Below are positions 10,050 through 19,095 of a DNA stretch of 64,000 nt, one piece after another. The position numbers were made by a program, and so were the translations under genes. The stretch spans positions 61,447 to 125,446 of the forward strand of contig JAHEBO010000084.1 of NCBI GenBank assembly GCA_024642215.1, given 5' to 3'. The notes beneath the pieces are model-generated. The model did not search any database, had not been told where the DNA came from, and worked only from the letters and a program-made list of their open reading frames with translations. Position 1 is the stretch's first letter. Each line of letters opens with the position of its first letter. The DNA comes from Limnohabitans sp. GTDB taxonomy: Bacteria > Pseudomonadota > Gammaproteobacteria > Burkholderiales > Burkholderiaceae_C.

Positions 10050-11228
10050 ATGGAATCCCGCAAAGCCTGGGTGGTGGTTTGGGCAACTTTTGTGTGCTTG
10101 GCCATCATCTTTGGTGTGTCTTATTCGTTCGCCGCATTCTTTGAAACCTTTGCAAATGAATTTGATGCCCAAAGGGCAGACGTTTCCTGGATCTTCGGTC
10201 TTTGTGGTTTGGTGTACTTTGTGTTGGGTGCCTTTGGCGGCATGCTGGCCGACCGATGGGGCCCTCGATTGGTTTGTATGGCAGGCATGGCCATCATCGC
10301 CAGCGGCCTTTATTTAACCAGTCAAGCGCAAACGCTCTTCACCCTTTACATCAGTTATGGTTTATGTGTCGGGTTGGGCATTGCGCTGGTTTACACACCG
10401 TCCATTGCATCGGTTCAGCCGTGGTTCACTCAGCGGCGTGGCTTGGCATCTGGCATTGCCAGTTCAGGTGTGGGTGCTGGTACCTTGGTTTTGCCGGTTG
10501 TGGTGAGCCACTGGATGACCGAAATGTCGTGGCGTGATGCACTGCAGTGCCTGTCTCTAACTGTTGCATGCCTAGGTTTGTTGGCGGCCTTTCTTCTCGA
10601 AAGAGCGCCTCAAGCAGGGGATGGTGCAAAAGGCAGATTGGCAGGTTTGAGCTTGGGGCAGGCGTTGAAAACACCTGCATTTCGGTGGCTCTACATGGGG
10701 ACACTTTTTGGCGCGCCTGTCATGTTCATCCCCTTTGCCCATATTTCAGCAGCGGCACGTGATGCTGGTGTGCCCGAAGCCCAGGCAGTGGGATTGGTGG
10801 GTTTGATCGGCGTTGGCAGTTTGGTGGGCCGCTTCGCGATTGGCTGGTTGGCTGACAAGCTGGGACGCGTCAAGACCTTGATGCTGATGCAGTGCCTCAT
10901 GGGCTTGTCCTATCTTGTATGGGCCGTTGCACAAGATCGATGGGCATTTGCAGTGTTTGCACTTTGGTTTGGCTTAAGTTATGGCAGCATCGTCTCGCTC
11001 CTACCGGCCATTTGCATGGATTTGTTTGGGGGCAAAGCTGTTGCGGCCATCATTGGTACGCTCTACACCGGCGCTGCTTTGGGTAACTTGTTGGGACCTG
11101 TCTTAGCGGGCCAGTTGTTTGACATGACCGGCCATTACACCTGGGTGATCTGGATCACGCTGGGCATTGCCACCGTGGCCACATTCAGCTGCTGGCGCAT
11201 ATTGAAATACCCGCAGCAGGCTTATTGA
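10050..11228 (+). CDS. MFS transporter (monocarboxylate/oxalate:formate-like)
   Basis: Inner-membrane MFS carrier, 392 residues from the ATG at 10050; the ORF-track start is the GTG one codon earlier. About 12 hydrophobic segments are present, and GMLADRWGPRLVCMAG is the loop 2-3 motif. QPWFTQRRGLASGIASSGVGAG and the general layout resemble the OFA/monocarboxylate-porter branch. It follows a Bug receptor by 16 bp, an odd pairing because Bug proteins normally work with TctAB. A monocarboxylate or dicarboxylate substrate is inferred. Confidence 0.85.
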   Translation: MESRKAWVVVWATFVCLAIIFGVSYSFAAFFETFANEFDAQRADVSWIFGLCGLVYFVLGAFGGMLADRWGPRLVCMAGMAIIASGLYLTSQAQTLFTLYISYGLCVGLGIALVYTPSIASVQPWFTQRRGLASGIASSGVGAGTLVLPVVVSHWMTEMSWRDALQCLSLTVACLGLLAAFLLERAPQAGDGAKGRLAGLSLGQALKTPAFRWLYMGTLFGAPVMFIPFAHISAAARDAGVPEAQAVGLVGLIGVGSLVGRFAIGWLADKLGRVKTLMLMQCLMGLSYLVWAVAQDRWAFAVFALWFGLSYGSIVSLLPAICMDLFGGKAVAAIIGTLYTGAALGNLLGPVLAGQLFDMTGHYTWVIWITLGIATVATFSCWRILKYPQQAY

Positions 11229-11262
11229 CCCGCATACGGGATGCTTTTTTCTCTGGGACCTC

Positions 11263-12009
11263 ATGGAATTCAATCAGTATCTGGTTTTGGCCAGTTTTGC
11301 CGCTTTGCTCATTGGCATGTCAAAGGGGGGCTTGCCTTTGGTGGGCATGATGTCGGTGCCTGTTTTGTCTTTGGTGATGTCACCCGTCAAAGCAGCCGTA
11401 CTTTTGTTGCCGCTCTTTGTGATTTCTGATGCAGTAGGCATTTGGCTTTATCGCAAGCACTACAGCCTCATCAATCTGAAAATTTTGGTGCCTGCGGGCA
11501 TTGCGGGTGTTTTGTTTGGCTGGCTAACTGCGGCCATCATTTCAGAACTCACCATCAAATTTCTCATTGGTTTGGTGGGGGTCAGTTTCTGTTTGCAGAC
11601 TTGGTTCAAGCGTGGTCAGACAGAAGCGCCCAAGGCAGCTTCATGGCCCAAGGGCGTCTTTTGGGGTGGGGTGGCGGGCTTCACCAGTTTCATTGCGCAT
11701 GCCGGCGGCCCACCTTTTCAGATTTTTGTATTGCCCCAAAAATTATCAAAAGCCGAGTTTGCAGGTACAGCAACCATTTTGTTTGCCATCATCAATTTGG
11801 CCAAAATTGGCCCCTATCAAAACCTGAGCCCCTACGGGGAAGCTGATTTTTGGAACATTGCTGTGTTGGTTCCATTTGCATTCCTGGGTACATTCTTAGG
11901 GGCTTACCTGACCCGACGGATTGCAGATGCTTGGTTTTTTAAATTGGTTCAAACAGGTTTATTCATTCTTTCCTCGAAGTTGATTTGGGATGCCTTGCAA
12001 TTCCAGTGA
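11263..12009 (+). CDS. TauE/SafE-family membrane protein
   Basis: Membrane protein of the TauE/SafE (DUF81) family, 248 residues with about eight hydrophobic segments. Family members include putative sulfite/sulfoacetate exporters and other anion permeases. Recognisable blocks are LLIGMSKGGLPLVGMM near the N-terminus and GFTSFIAHAGGPPFQIFVLP in the middle, the usual paired repeats. It lies 34 bp after the MFS gene, probably the last gene of the Bug-MFS-TauE operon. If the operon handles a sulfonated acid, export of sulfite would fit, but nothing else here points to sulfur. Confidence 0.85.
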   Translation: MEFNQYLVLASFAALLIGMSKGGLPLVGMMSVPVLSLVMSPVKAAVLLLPLFVISDAVGIWLYRKHYSLINLKILVPAGIAGVLFGWLTAAIISELTIKFLIGLVGVSFCLQTWFKRGQTEAPKAASWPKGVFWGGVAGFTSFIAHAGGPPFQIFVLPQKLSKAEFAGTATILFAIINLAKIGPYQNLSPYGEADFWNIAVLVPFAFLGTFLGAYLTRRIADAWFFKLVQTGLFILSSKLIWDALQFQ

Positions 12010-12108
12010 TTTGAATCTAAACAAGTCGTTGAAGAGCGAGTCGTTTATCATCTATATGTTATTTGGCATAATGTTGTCTAACTTATTGTTGGTCAACTAG
12101 ATCTAAGT

Positions 12109-12498
12109 ATGAACAAAGTCATTTTGCGTGCGATTACGGCGTATTCAAGAACAGACATGAAGGCATCTTCATCTGAAAGTCTTGCGATTAAAGGACGAGA
12201 GCTTCAATGGTCAGGAAAAGGATACGTCGTGTTGGAAGATGACGTAACGCAACGCCATGTGGCGGTTTATCGATGCATGAACAGAGGAGAACTCAAGCGA
12301 TTGAAGCGCTGGCCCCCTGGATTGACCAGTCCCATTGTCGAAGCACCTGAAGTTAAAGCAAAGCTGGCCTCCAATGCGCCAGCCATTTTGGAGTTGTCAC
12401 CCATCAAGGATAGCAACAAGACTTCACATGCAGGCAAGTTAAAACACAAGAGCAAGTCGCAGGCATCGGACGTCAATCAGACAGACCTCTTTGAATGA
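12109..12498 (+). CDS. Hypothetical basic protein, 129 aa
   Basis: Not recognised. 129 residues, no signal peptide or membrane segment, hence probably cytoplasmic. The N-terminal two thirds looks folded (ELQWSGKGYVVLEDDVTQRHVAVYRC). The C-terminus is Lys/Ser-rich and probably disordered (KLKHKSKSQASD). The ATG has only a weak ribosome-binding site. It sits alone after an AT-rich 99-bp gap and is followed by a strong hairpin terminator, which supports a real transcription unit. Confidence 0.6.
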   Translation: MNKVILRAITAYSRTDMKASSSESLAIKGRELQWSGKGYVVLEDDVTQRHVAVYRCMNRGELKRLKRWPPGLTSPIVEAPEVKAKLASNAPAILELSPIKDSNKTSHAGKLKHKSKSQASDVNQTDLFE

Positions 12499-12517
12499 GG
12501 TTCCCCTCAAGCCATGA

Positions 12518-12543
12518 AAAAAGCCGCTTTACAGCGGCTTTTT
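12518..12543. terminator. Bidirectional intrinsic terminator
   Basis: Perfect hairpin aaaaagccgct-ttac-agcggcttttt between the convergent hypothetical gene and the isocitrate dehydrogenase gene. It has T-runs on both strands, so it should stop transcription from either side. Confidence 0.9.
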
Positions 12544-12587
12544 GATGCCTACAGCTGGCCCTTCTAAGGTCCAGCAGCAAGTTCAGC

Positions 12588-14825
12588 TTAGGCTTGAGCT
12601 GCTTTGATGATGGCATTCAAGGTTGGGCTTGGGCACATGACCTTTTCCAACAATTCGGTGGACGGCATGTAGTAGCCACCAATGTCAACTGACTTGCCCT
12701 GAACTGCTTTCAACTCGCCAACGATTTTCTGTTCGTTTTCTGTGAGTGCTTTGGCCAAGGGCGCAAACTTGGCTTGCAATGCCTTGTCTTCAGTTTGAGC
12801 TGCAAGTTCTTGTGCCCAATACATGGCCAAATAGAACTGACTGCCACGGTTGTCGAGCTCACCTGTTTTGGTAGAGGGGTTCTTGTTATTGGCTAGCAAT
12901 GAACCTGTCGCTGCATCCAAAGTTTTGGCCAACAGTTTGGCTTGTTCGTTGTTATTCTTGATGCCCATGTCTTCGAAGGACACAGCCAATGCCAAGAATT
13001 CGCCCAAAGAGTCCCAACGCAGGTGGTTTTCTTCGACCAATTGCTTGACGTGCTTGGGGGCTGAACCGCCAGCACCTGTTTCGTACATGCCGCCACCGGC
13101 CATCAAAGGCACGATCGAGAGCATTTTGGCGCTGGTACCCAATTCCATGATGGGGAACAAGTCGGTGAGGTAGTCGCGCAAAATGTTGCCGGTGGCACTG
13201 ATGGTGTCCAAGCCGCGAACGACGCGCTCGAGGGTGTAACGCATCGCGCGAACTTGGCTCATGATTTGAATGTCCAAACCATTGATGTCGTGCTCATGCA
13301 GGTACATCTTCACTTTGCGGATGAGTTGGGCTTCATGGGGGCGGTAAGCATCCAACCAGAACACCACGGGCATGCCAGAGTTGCGGGCACGGTTAACTGC
13401 CAACTTCACCCAATCACGGATGGGGGCGTCTTTGACTTCACACATGCGCCAGATGTCGCCAGCTTCAACATTTTGGCTGAGCAACACTTCACCTGTTTCC
13501 AGGTCGGTGATGTTGGCCACGCCGTCTTCGCTGATTTCAAAAGTCTTGTCGTGTGAGCCATACTCTTCGGCTTGTTGCGCCATCAAGCCCACATTGGGCA
13601 CAGTGCCCATGGTTTTGGGATCGAACGCACCGTGCCACTTGCAGAAGTTGATCATTTCTTGGTAGATGCGTGCGAAGGTGGACTCAGGCATCACGGCCTT
13701 CACATCTTGCAAACGACCCGCGGCGTCCCACATTTTGCCGCCATTGCGAATCATGGCAGGCATTGACGCATCGACGATCACATCGTTGGGTGAGTGGAAA
13801 TTGGTGATGCCTTTGGCGGAATCAACCATGGCCAATCCAGGGCGGTGCTCATGACACGCGTGCAAATCGCGCATGATTTCCTCGCGTTTGGAATCGGGCA
13901 GGGTGGCAATTTTGTTGTACAAGTCGACCATGCCGTTGTTGACGTTCACGCCGAGGCTGTCAAAAAGCTCTTTGTGCTTTTTGAATGCATCTTTGTAAAA
14001 GATCTTGACGCAGTGACCAAACACGATGGGGTGTGACACCTTCATCATGGTGGCTTTAACGTGCAATGAGAACATCACGCCTGTTTTGTGAGCGTCTTCA
14101 ATCTCTTTTTCGTAGAACGCTTCCAGGGCTTTCTTGCTCATGAACATGCTGTCAATAACTTCGCGGTCGACCAAGGAGACTTTCGGCTTGAGCACAATGG
14201 CTTTGCCACTCTTGGTGATGAGTTCCATTTTCACATCGCGTGCACGCTCAACGGTCATGGATTTTTCGCCATGGTAGAAGTCGCCATGGTGCATGTGCGA
14301 CACGTGTGAGCGAGAAGCTTGGCTCCACTCTGCCATGCTATGTGGGTTTTTGCGTGCAAATTCTTTGACCGCACGAGGCGCGCGACGGTCGGAGTTGCCT
14401 TCGCGCAAAACGGGATTGACCGCAGAGCCTGTGCACTTGGAATAGCGCGCTTTGATGTCTTTTTCTTGGTCGTTCTTTGGATTGTCTGGATAGTCGGGCA
14501 GTGCATAACCCTTGGATTGCAATTCTTTGATCGCAATGTTCAGTTGGCCGACGGAGGCGCTGATGTTGGGTAATTTGATGATATTGGCTTCGGGCCTGAG
14601 CGTTAACTTGCCCAAGATGGCCAAGTTGTTGGGGATGCGTTGCGCTTCAGGCAACAGATCGGAAAACTCACCCAAAATACGCGCAGCAAGTGAAATGTCG
14701 CTTGACTCAACTTCGATGCCTGCGGGTGCTGCAAACGTGCGAATGATAGGCAAAAAGGCCGATGTGGCCAGCAATGGGGCTTCATCGGTCAGTGTGTAAA
14801 TAATTTTAGATTTTTGGTTAGCCAT
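12588..14825 (-). CDS. icd: Monomeric NADP-dependent isocitrate dehydrogenase
   Basis: TCA-cycle enzyme converting isocitrate and NADP+ to 2-oxoglutarate, CO2 and NADPH in the cytoplasm. The 745-residue length and the opening [20 protein letters not shown] identify the large monomeric IDH type, not the dimeric one. Further family blocks are [23 protein letters not shown] near residue 90 and [19 protein letters not shown] near residue 137. The second of these contains substrate-binding residues of the family. It is a single gene with its own 148-bp upstream region, ending against a bidirectional terminator. Functional assignment is firm. Confidence 0.96.
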   Translation of the reverse strand: MANQKSKIIYTLTDEAPLLATSAFLPIIRTFAAPAGIEVESSDISLAARILGEFSDLLPEAQRIPNNLAILGKLTLRPEANIIKLPNISASVGQLNIAIKELQSKGYALPDYPDNPKNDQEKDIKARYSKCTGSAVNPVLREGNSDRRAPRAVKEFARKNPHSMAEWSQASRSHVSHMHHGDFYHGEKSMTVERARDVKMELITKSGKAIVLKPKVSLVDREVIDSMFMSKKALEAFYEKEIEDAHKTGVMFSLHVKATMMKVSHPIVFGHCVKIFYKDAFKKHKELFDSLGVNVNNGMVDLYNKIATLPDSKREEIMRDLHACHEHRPGLAMVDSAKGITNFHSPNDVIVDASMPAMIRNGGKMWDAAGRLQDVKAVMPESTFARIYQEMINFCKWHGAFDPKTMGTVPNVGLMAQQAEEYGSHDKTFEISEDGVANITDLETGEVLLSQNVEAGDIWRMCEVKDAPIRDWVKLAVNRARNSGMPVVFWLDAYRPHEAQLIRKVKMYLHEHDINGLDIQIMSQVRAMRYTLERVVRGLDTISATGNILRDYLTDLFPIMELGTSAKMLSIVPLMAGGGMYETGAGGSAPKHVKQLVEENHLRWDSLGEFLALAVSFEDMGIKNNNEQAKLLAKTLDAATGSLLANNKNPSTKTGELDNRGSQFYLAMYWAQELAAQTEDKALQAKFAPLAKALTENEQKIVGELKAVQGKSVDIGGYYMPSTELLEKVMCPSPTLNAIIKAAQA

Positions 14826-14973
14826 TTGCGTCCTCTTTTATTGTGGTGCAGCGGTAAATCGTGCAAGCCGTTATTAGATCTTAAAAGTAGCGACTGACGC
14901 CGCGCTGATATGAGAGAAATTCGAATAAATGAGACAAAATTTCGCAAGGTGAAATATTGCCGGGATGCCCCAT

Positions 14974-15417
14974 TCAAGGAATGGAAATAAGTTCCACATC
15001 AAAGACCAGCGCGGTATTGGGGGGAATCACGCCGCCAGCCCCCGAACTGCCATAGCCCATAGCGCTTGGGATGAGCAATGTTCGTTTGCCACCTACTTTC
15101 ATGCCAACCATGCCTTGATCCCAACCTGCAATAACTTGGCCTGCGCCCAGCTTGAAGCTAAAGGGCGCTTTGCCAATGGAGGAGTCAAATTGTTTGCCAT
15201 GGTTTTGGGCTGCTGATGCGTCGTAGAGCCAACCTGTGTAATTGACGGTGAGGGTGTTGCCTGCAACGGCTGTTGCACCTGTACCTATCACGGTGTCCGT
15301 CGTTTGAAGGGCTGTTGGACCCGAAGTTGCGCTGGCGCTGCCGCTGCCGTTGCCGCCTCCGCAAGCGGAAAGCATGCTTGCCAGAACAATTGAGAATGTC
15401 AGAAAGAATTTTTTCAT
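14974..15417 (-). CDS. FKBP-type peptidyl-prolyl isomerase, lipoprotein
   Basis: Peptidyl-prolyl cis-trans isomerase of the FKBP family, 147 residues, probably anchored at the periplasmic face of a membrane. A signal peptide with lipobox LSAC at residues 16-19 is followed by a Gly/Ser-rich linker (GGGNGSGSASATSG). The FKBP domain then runs to the C-terminus, with NYTGWLYD, GKQFDSS, VIAGWDQGMVGMKVGGKR and a terminal FDVELISI. These residues form the prolyl pocket. It follows the PhnA-like gene by 31 bp on the same strand. Confidence 0.92.
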   Translation of the reverse strand: MKKFFLTFSIVLASMLSACGGGNGSGSASATSGPTALQTTDTVIGTGATAVAGNTLTVNYTGWLYDASAAQNHGKQFDSSIGKAPFSFKLGAGQVIAGWDQGMVGMKVGGKRTLLIPSAMGYGSSGAGGVIPPNTALVFDVELISIP

Positions 15418-15448
15418 GATTTAAAGAGACAAAAAAGAGATGAGGGGG

Positions 15449-15784
15449 TCAGGCTTTGCGCACAAATTCAGTTTTGAGTTGCATGGCGCCAAATCCTTCA
15501 ATTTTGCAATCAATGTCGTGATCGCCTTCAATCAAACGAATGTTTTTGACCTTGGTGCCTACTTTGATCACATTTGAAGAACCCTTGAGTTTGAGGTCTT
15601 TGATCAGCGTGACCGTGTCGCCGTCTTGCAAGATGTTGCCCGAGGCGTCTTTGAAGACTTTGACGGCCTCAAGCTCTGCTTGAACTTGCTGTGGCCATTC
15701 ATGGGCGCATTCGGGGCAGACATAATTTCCACCATCTTCATATGTAAATTCGGATTGGCATTTGGGGCAGTTGGGCAGGGACAT
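15449..15784 (-). CDS. yjdM: PhnA/YjdM zinc-ribbon protein
   Basis: Small cytosolic protein of the PhnA/YjdM family, 111 residues. An N-terminal zinc ribbon has two CxxC knuckles ([10 protein letters not shown] and VCPECAHEW). The C-terminal domain has the family signature [25 protein letters not shown]. Despite the historical name, family members are not shown to be phosphonoacetate hydrolases and the function is unclear. It is probably first in a two-gene unit with the FKBP lipoprotein. Confidence 0.92.
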   Translation of the reverse strand: MSLPNCPKCQSEFTYEDGGNYVCPECAHEWPQQVQAELEAVKVFKDASGNILQDGDTVTLIKDLKLKGSSNVIKVGTKVKNIRLIEGDHDIDCKIEGFGAMQLKTEFVRKA

Positions 15785-15906
15785 GGATTGGGTAAGTGAA
15801 TGACAACAGTTGTGAACTTTATCATCTGACCATTGCTGATTCGTTTGACTTGGCCTAAATGAGTTGCACTTGAAGGAATCTCACGAAAATCGCTGATCCT
15901 AAAAGA

Positions 15907-16758
15907 TTAGATTTGAGACCGAAAGGTCTTGGGTGAGATGCCAGCATCCCTTGTGAAAACACGGGAAAAGTATGCAGGATCAGAAAAGCCCAGTGTGTAG
16001 GCGATGCTGGAAATACTCAGATGGGTGTAGGCCAAATTTCGGCGTGCTTCGCGCATCAAGCGGGCCTCAATCATGCGCAGGGCGCTGCTGCCATTGGATG
16101 CACGCGTTAGGCGGCTTAAATGAGTTGGGGAAATGGACAAGGCATTGGCGTATTGGCTCACAGTCCAATGAGCCCTGAAGTGTTGTTCAATCAAGGCTTT
16201 GAAGCGTTGCACCAAGACTGAGTCGGTGAGTTTGGCATTGCCTGATGCTTGCAGGGCCAGTTGCCGGGCGACCCACCCCAGCAAAACGCCACTGAGTCCT
16301 CTTAAAACCAATGCTCTGGCTGTTTCCTGTCCTGAAAACTCAAGCCATATTTGCTGTACGGTTTGCGTCATGGTTGCATCTGCAGACAACACACACGCTT
16401 GCCCTAGTTCTGTTCGCAGTGTGCCCACGCCCACCAACAGCTCGTCCAGCAATTCGTCCGCCATGGTGGTCACCCACCCTCGCGTGTTTTTTTCAAATCG
16501 AAATGAGTGCACATGCTCGGGAGGTACATTGACCAACGAGCTTTGCGTTAAAGCATGCGTTTTGCCATCCAAACTGACTGAGCCACCGCCTTTTTCCACC
16601 AGCACAATTTGATGCAGTCGCGCATGCCTGTGAGGTGCCAATTCCCAGTCATGCAGTACCGAGCGATCTGCAATGGTTTCGCAGTGCAGTACATCGGGCA
16701 AATGTGTTGATTCTCCAAATAGGCTGTAGCTTTGTACAGAAGCGAGTCGTTTTTCCAT
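15907..16758 (-). CDS. pobR: AraC-family activator, PobR-like
   Basis: AraC/XylS-family regulator predicted to activate the divergent pobA gene in response to 4-hydroxybenzoate. An N-terminal cupin-like sensor (MLHCE-type HRHARLHQIVLVEKGGGSVSL) is followed by two C-terminal helix-turn-helix motifs, including ISSIAYTLGFSDPAYFSRVF near the end. The ORF track starts at 16860, but the ATG at 16758 (MEKRLASVQSYSLFGES) matches where PobR-type proteins begin, gives 283 residues and frees the intergenic region for promoters. The divergent arrangement with pobA is the classic one in beta-proteobacteria. Confidence 0.85.
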   Translation of the reverse strand: MEKRLASVQSYSLFGESTHLPDVLHCETIADRSVLHDWELAPHRHARLHQIVLVEKGGGSVSLDGKTHALTQSSLVNVPPEHVHSFRFEKNTRGWVTTMADELLDELLVGVGTLRTELGQACVLSADATMTQTVQQIWLEFSGQETARALVLRGLSGVLLGWVARQLALQASGNAKLTDSVLVQRFKALIEQHFRAHWTVSQYANALSISPTHLSRLTRASNGSSALRMIEARLMREARRNLAYTHLSISSIAYTLGFSDPAYFSRVFTRDAGISPKTFRSQI

Positions 16759-16794
16759 GTTCGAAATGTACAAGTTTTTGCCAGTTTCCGCCAT

Positions 16795-16809
16795 TCCCGT
16801 GTCACGGGA
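16795..16809. promoter_or_regulatory. Hyphenated palindrome between pobR and pobA
   Basis: TCCCGT-gtc-ACGGGA, a perfect 6+3+6 inverted repeat in the 113-bp gap between the divergent pobR and pobA starts. It is a candidate regulator-binding site. Assignment to PobR is inferred from location. Confidence 0.5.
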
Positions 16810-16871
16810 TAAAGCGTATCTTTCATGTTTTTCGGGTAATGAACCCTCGACCTTTGACACGGAGACCAGTC

Positions 16872-18044
16872 ATGAAAACCCAAGTTTGCATCATCGGTGG
16901 CGGCCCCTCTGGCCTCATGCTTTCGCAGTTATTGCACCTGAAGGGCATTGAGACAGTTGTGCTGGAGCGCCAAACCCGAGACTACGTGCTCAGTCGCATC
17001 CGTGCCGGTGTTTTGGAAAATGGCTTTGCCAAGCTGATGCGCGAAGCCCAGTGCGGTGAACGCATGGACCGTGAAGGTGAAATTCACGATGGTTTTTTCT
17101 TGTCCCATGGTGACAAACTCAATCGTGTTGATTTGCACAAATACAGTGGCGGCAACTCTGTGATGGTGTATGGCCAAACCGAATTGACGCGCGACTTGTA
17201 CGAAGCACGCGATCGCATGAATGGCATCGTGATTCACAGCGCTGAAGATGTGCAACCGCACGATTTGAAATCAGACAAGCCCTATGTCACTTACAGCGTA
17301 GGCGGTGAGGCCAAGCGCATTGACTGTGATTTCATCATTGGTGCGGATGGCTTCCACGGTGTCAGTCGCAAGTCTATTCCCAGTGACGTCATCAAAGAGT
17401 ACGAGAAGGTGTATCCGTTTGGCTGGTTAGGCGTGTTGTCGCGTACCAAACCTGTGTCGCCTGAATTGATTTACGCCAAGCATCCTCGCGGTTTTGCGCT
17501 GTGTTCTTTGCGTTCACAGGTGTTAAGCCGATACTACATTCAAGTGCCCTTAACCGACTCGGTAGAGGACTGGTCGGATGAGGCATTTTGGGAAGAATTA
17601 AAGCGTCGCTTGCCTGCCGAAGTGTCTGAAAAATTGATCACAGGCCCTACCATCGAAAAGTCCATCGCACCGCTTCGCTCCTTTGTGGCCGAGCCCATGC
17701 GTTACGGCAATATGTTCTTGGCGGGCGATGCGGCTCACATTGTGCCGCCAACCGGTGCGCGTGGACTCAACACAGCAGGCTCCGATATCTATTACCTTTA
17801 TCACGGCTTTGTGGACCACTACCAAAAGGGTGACAGCAAAGGCTTGGACAATTATTCAGAAAAGGCGCTGGCCCGTGTCTGGAAAGCGCAGCGGTTCTCA
17901 TGGTGGTTAACCACCTTGCTGCACACGTTTCCTGAATCAAGCGATTACGACAAGAAGCTGCAAGAAATCGAAATGGCTTATCTGTTCTCCTCAGATGCCG
18001 CGCAAAGTTCACTTGCCGAAAACTACGTTGGCTTGCCGTTCTAA
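16872..18044 (+). CDS. pobA: 4-hydroxybenzoate 3-monooxygenase
   Basis: FAD-dependent hydroxylase converting 4-hydroxybenzoate, NADPH and O2 to protocatechuate. The start is the ATG at 16872 (ggagaccagtcATG), not the upstream ORF-track start, giving 390 residues as expected for PobA. The FAD motif GGGPSGLML is at residues 9-17. The second flavin motif is MFLAGDAAHIVPPTGARGLN near residue 280, and DFIIGADGFHGVSR is near 155. All are in the normal order. No pca ring-cleavage genes are in the window, so protocatechuate must be processed elsewhere. Confidence 0.96.
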   Translation: MKTQVCIIGGGPSGLMLSQLLHLKGIETVVLERQTRDYVLSRIRAGVLENGFAKLMREAQCGERMDREGEIHDGFFLSHGDKLNRVDLHKYSGGNSVMVYGQTELTRDLYEARDRMNGIVIHSAEDVQPHDLKSDKPYVTYSVGGEAKRIDCDFIIGADGFHGVSRKSIPSDVIKEYEKVYPFGWLGVLSRTKPVSPELIYAKHPRGFALCSLRSQVLSRYYIQVPLTDSVEDWSDEAFWEELKRRLPAEVSEKLITGPTIEKSIAPLRSFVAEPMRYGNMFLAGDAAHIVPPTGARGLNTAGSDIYYLYHGFVDHYQKGDSKGLDNYSEKALARVWKAQRFSWWLTTLLHTFPESSDYDKKLQEIEMAYLFSSDAAQSSLAENYVGLPF

Positions 18045-18051
18045 TCGGAGC

Positions 18052-18987
18052 TCAAGTCGCTTTTTCCTCCCCAACTGTGGCCTGATCACCAAAGAGTTTG
18101 CGCATCACTTGGCGTAACCACTGGTGACCAGGATCGCGGTGCAATCGGCCGTGCCAACACTGATGGATGGCGCTGTCTGCCACCTTTACAGGTAAATCTC
18201 GCATGACCAAGTCGAAGGGTTTGACAATGCGCTGCGCAAATCGTTCAGGCACCATGGCGATCAAATTGGCGCGCTGCAAAACATCACCCAAAGCCACATA
18301 GTGCGGCACCGTCAAGCGAACATTGCGTTTGTGTTTTTGTTTGTCCAATGCTTCATCGACACGGCCATGTCCTGTGCCGGTGGCCAGTACACGCACATGC
18401 TCGGCCGCAAACAAGGCGGATACCGTGATGGCCGGCAACTGCGCCAATGGATGCTTTTTTCGCATCAAGCAGGTGTATTTTTGCGTGAACAATGATTGCT
18501 GAAAAAAACCAGCTTGCAGTTGCGGCAGGAGTCCCAGGGCCAAATCAATTTTGCCGGTGGACATGTCTTCTTTGAGCGCAGACTGCGCCACGCTGACCAC
18601 TTGCAAAGTGACGCCAGGGGCAATTTTCGTCAGCGAATCTACAAGGACCGGTAAGAAATACATCTCACCCACGTCAGTGAGTGCAAGGGTAAAGTTTCGA
18701 GTGCTGGTCTTGGGGTCAAACGCCCCGCGTACATTCAAGGCTTGCTGTAGTACATCCAGCGCCATGGCCACGGGCTCTGCCAGTTGAAGCGCGTAAGGTG
18801 TGGGCGTCATGCCGCCCTGTGTTCGGATAAACAACTCGTCACCCAAACTGGACCTGAGTCTTCCCAGTGCACTGCTCACAGCGGGTTGGCTCATGTTTAA
18901 GAAGTCTGCCACGGCCGAGACGCGTTTCAGAATCAGCAAATGGTGAAAAACCAAAAGCAAATTGAGGTCCAGTTTGGACAGTTCCAT
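18052..18987 (-). CDS. LysR-family regulator, NahR/NagR/DntR-like
   Basis: LysR-type transcription factor, 311 residues. The N-terminal winged helix (LDLNLLLVFHHLLILKRVSAVADFL, MSQPAVSSALGRLRSSLGDELF) and the phrase TQGGMTPTPYALQLAEPV closely resemble the salicylate-responsive NahR/NagR/DntR group. The C-terminal two thirds is the effector domain. It is divergent from the ring-hydroxylating oxygenase genes with a 108-bp gap holding a LysR-type box, so it probably activates them on sensing salicylate or a similar aromatic acid. Its stop lies 7 bp from the convergent pobA stop. Confidence 0.85.
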   Translation of the reverse strand: MELSKLDLNLLLVFHHLLILKRVSAVADFLNMSQPAVSSALGRLRSSLGDELFIRTQGGMTPTPYALQLAEPVAMALDVLQQALNVRGAFDPKTSTRNFTLALTDVGEMYFLPVLVDSLTKIAPGVTLQVVSVAQSALKEDMSTGKIDLALGLLPQLQAGFFQQSLFTQKYTCLMRKKHPLAQLPAITVSALFAAEHVRVLATGTGHGRVDEALDKQKHKRNVRLTVPHYVALGDVLQRANLIAMVPERFAQRIVKPFDLVMRDLPVKVADSAIHQCWHGRLHRDPGHQWLRQVMRKLFGDQATVGEEKAT

Positions 18988-18998
18988 GGTCTTTTAAT

Positions 18999-19013
18999 AT
19001 TTGATAATCAAAT
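18999..19013. promoter_or_regulatory. LysR-type box (T-N11-A palindrome)
   Basis: ATTTGAT-a-ATCAAAT, a perfect 7+1+7 dyad just upstream of the LysR gene start and about 83 bp before the oxygenase start. It fits the T-N11-A consensus bound by LysR proteins at divergent promoters. Confidence 0.6.
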
Positions 19014-19095
19014 AATGATTATATGCAAATTAAGATTTACTAATTTGGTGCGACTGGCATGATCCAAGTCAAGAATCTTGTGGAGACCAACACAC

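Noticed and set aside
11229-11250. GCAT-acggg-ATGC followed by six T as a terminator between MFS and TauE genes
   Set aside because: A 4-bp stem is too weak to count; the genes are only 34 bp apart and likely co-transcribed.
19059-19072. ATGATCCAAGTCAA as an FNR box upstream of the oxygenase
   Set aside because: One mismatch to the consensus in a conserved position and no support from context, unlike the perfect site at 41653.
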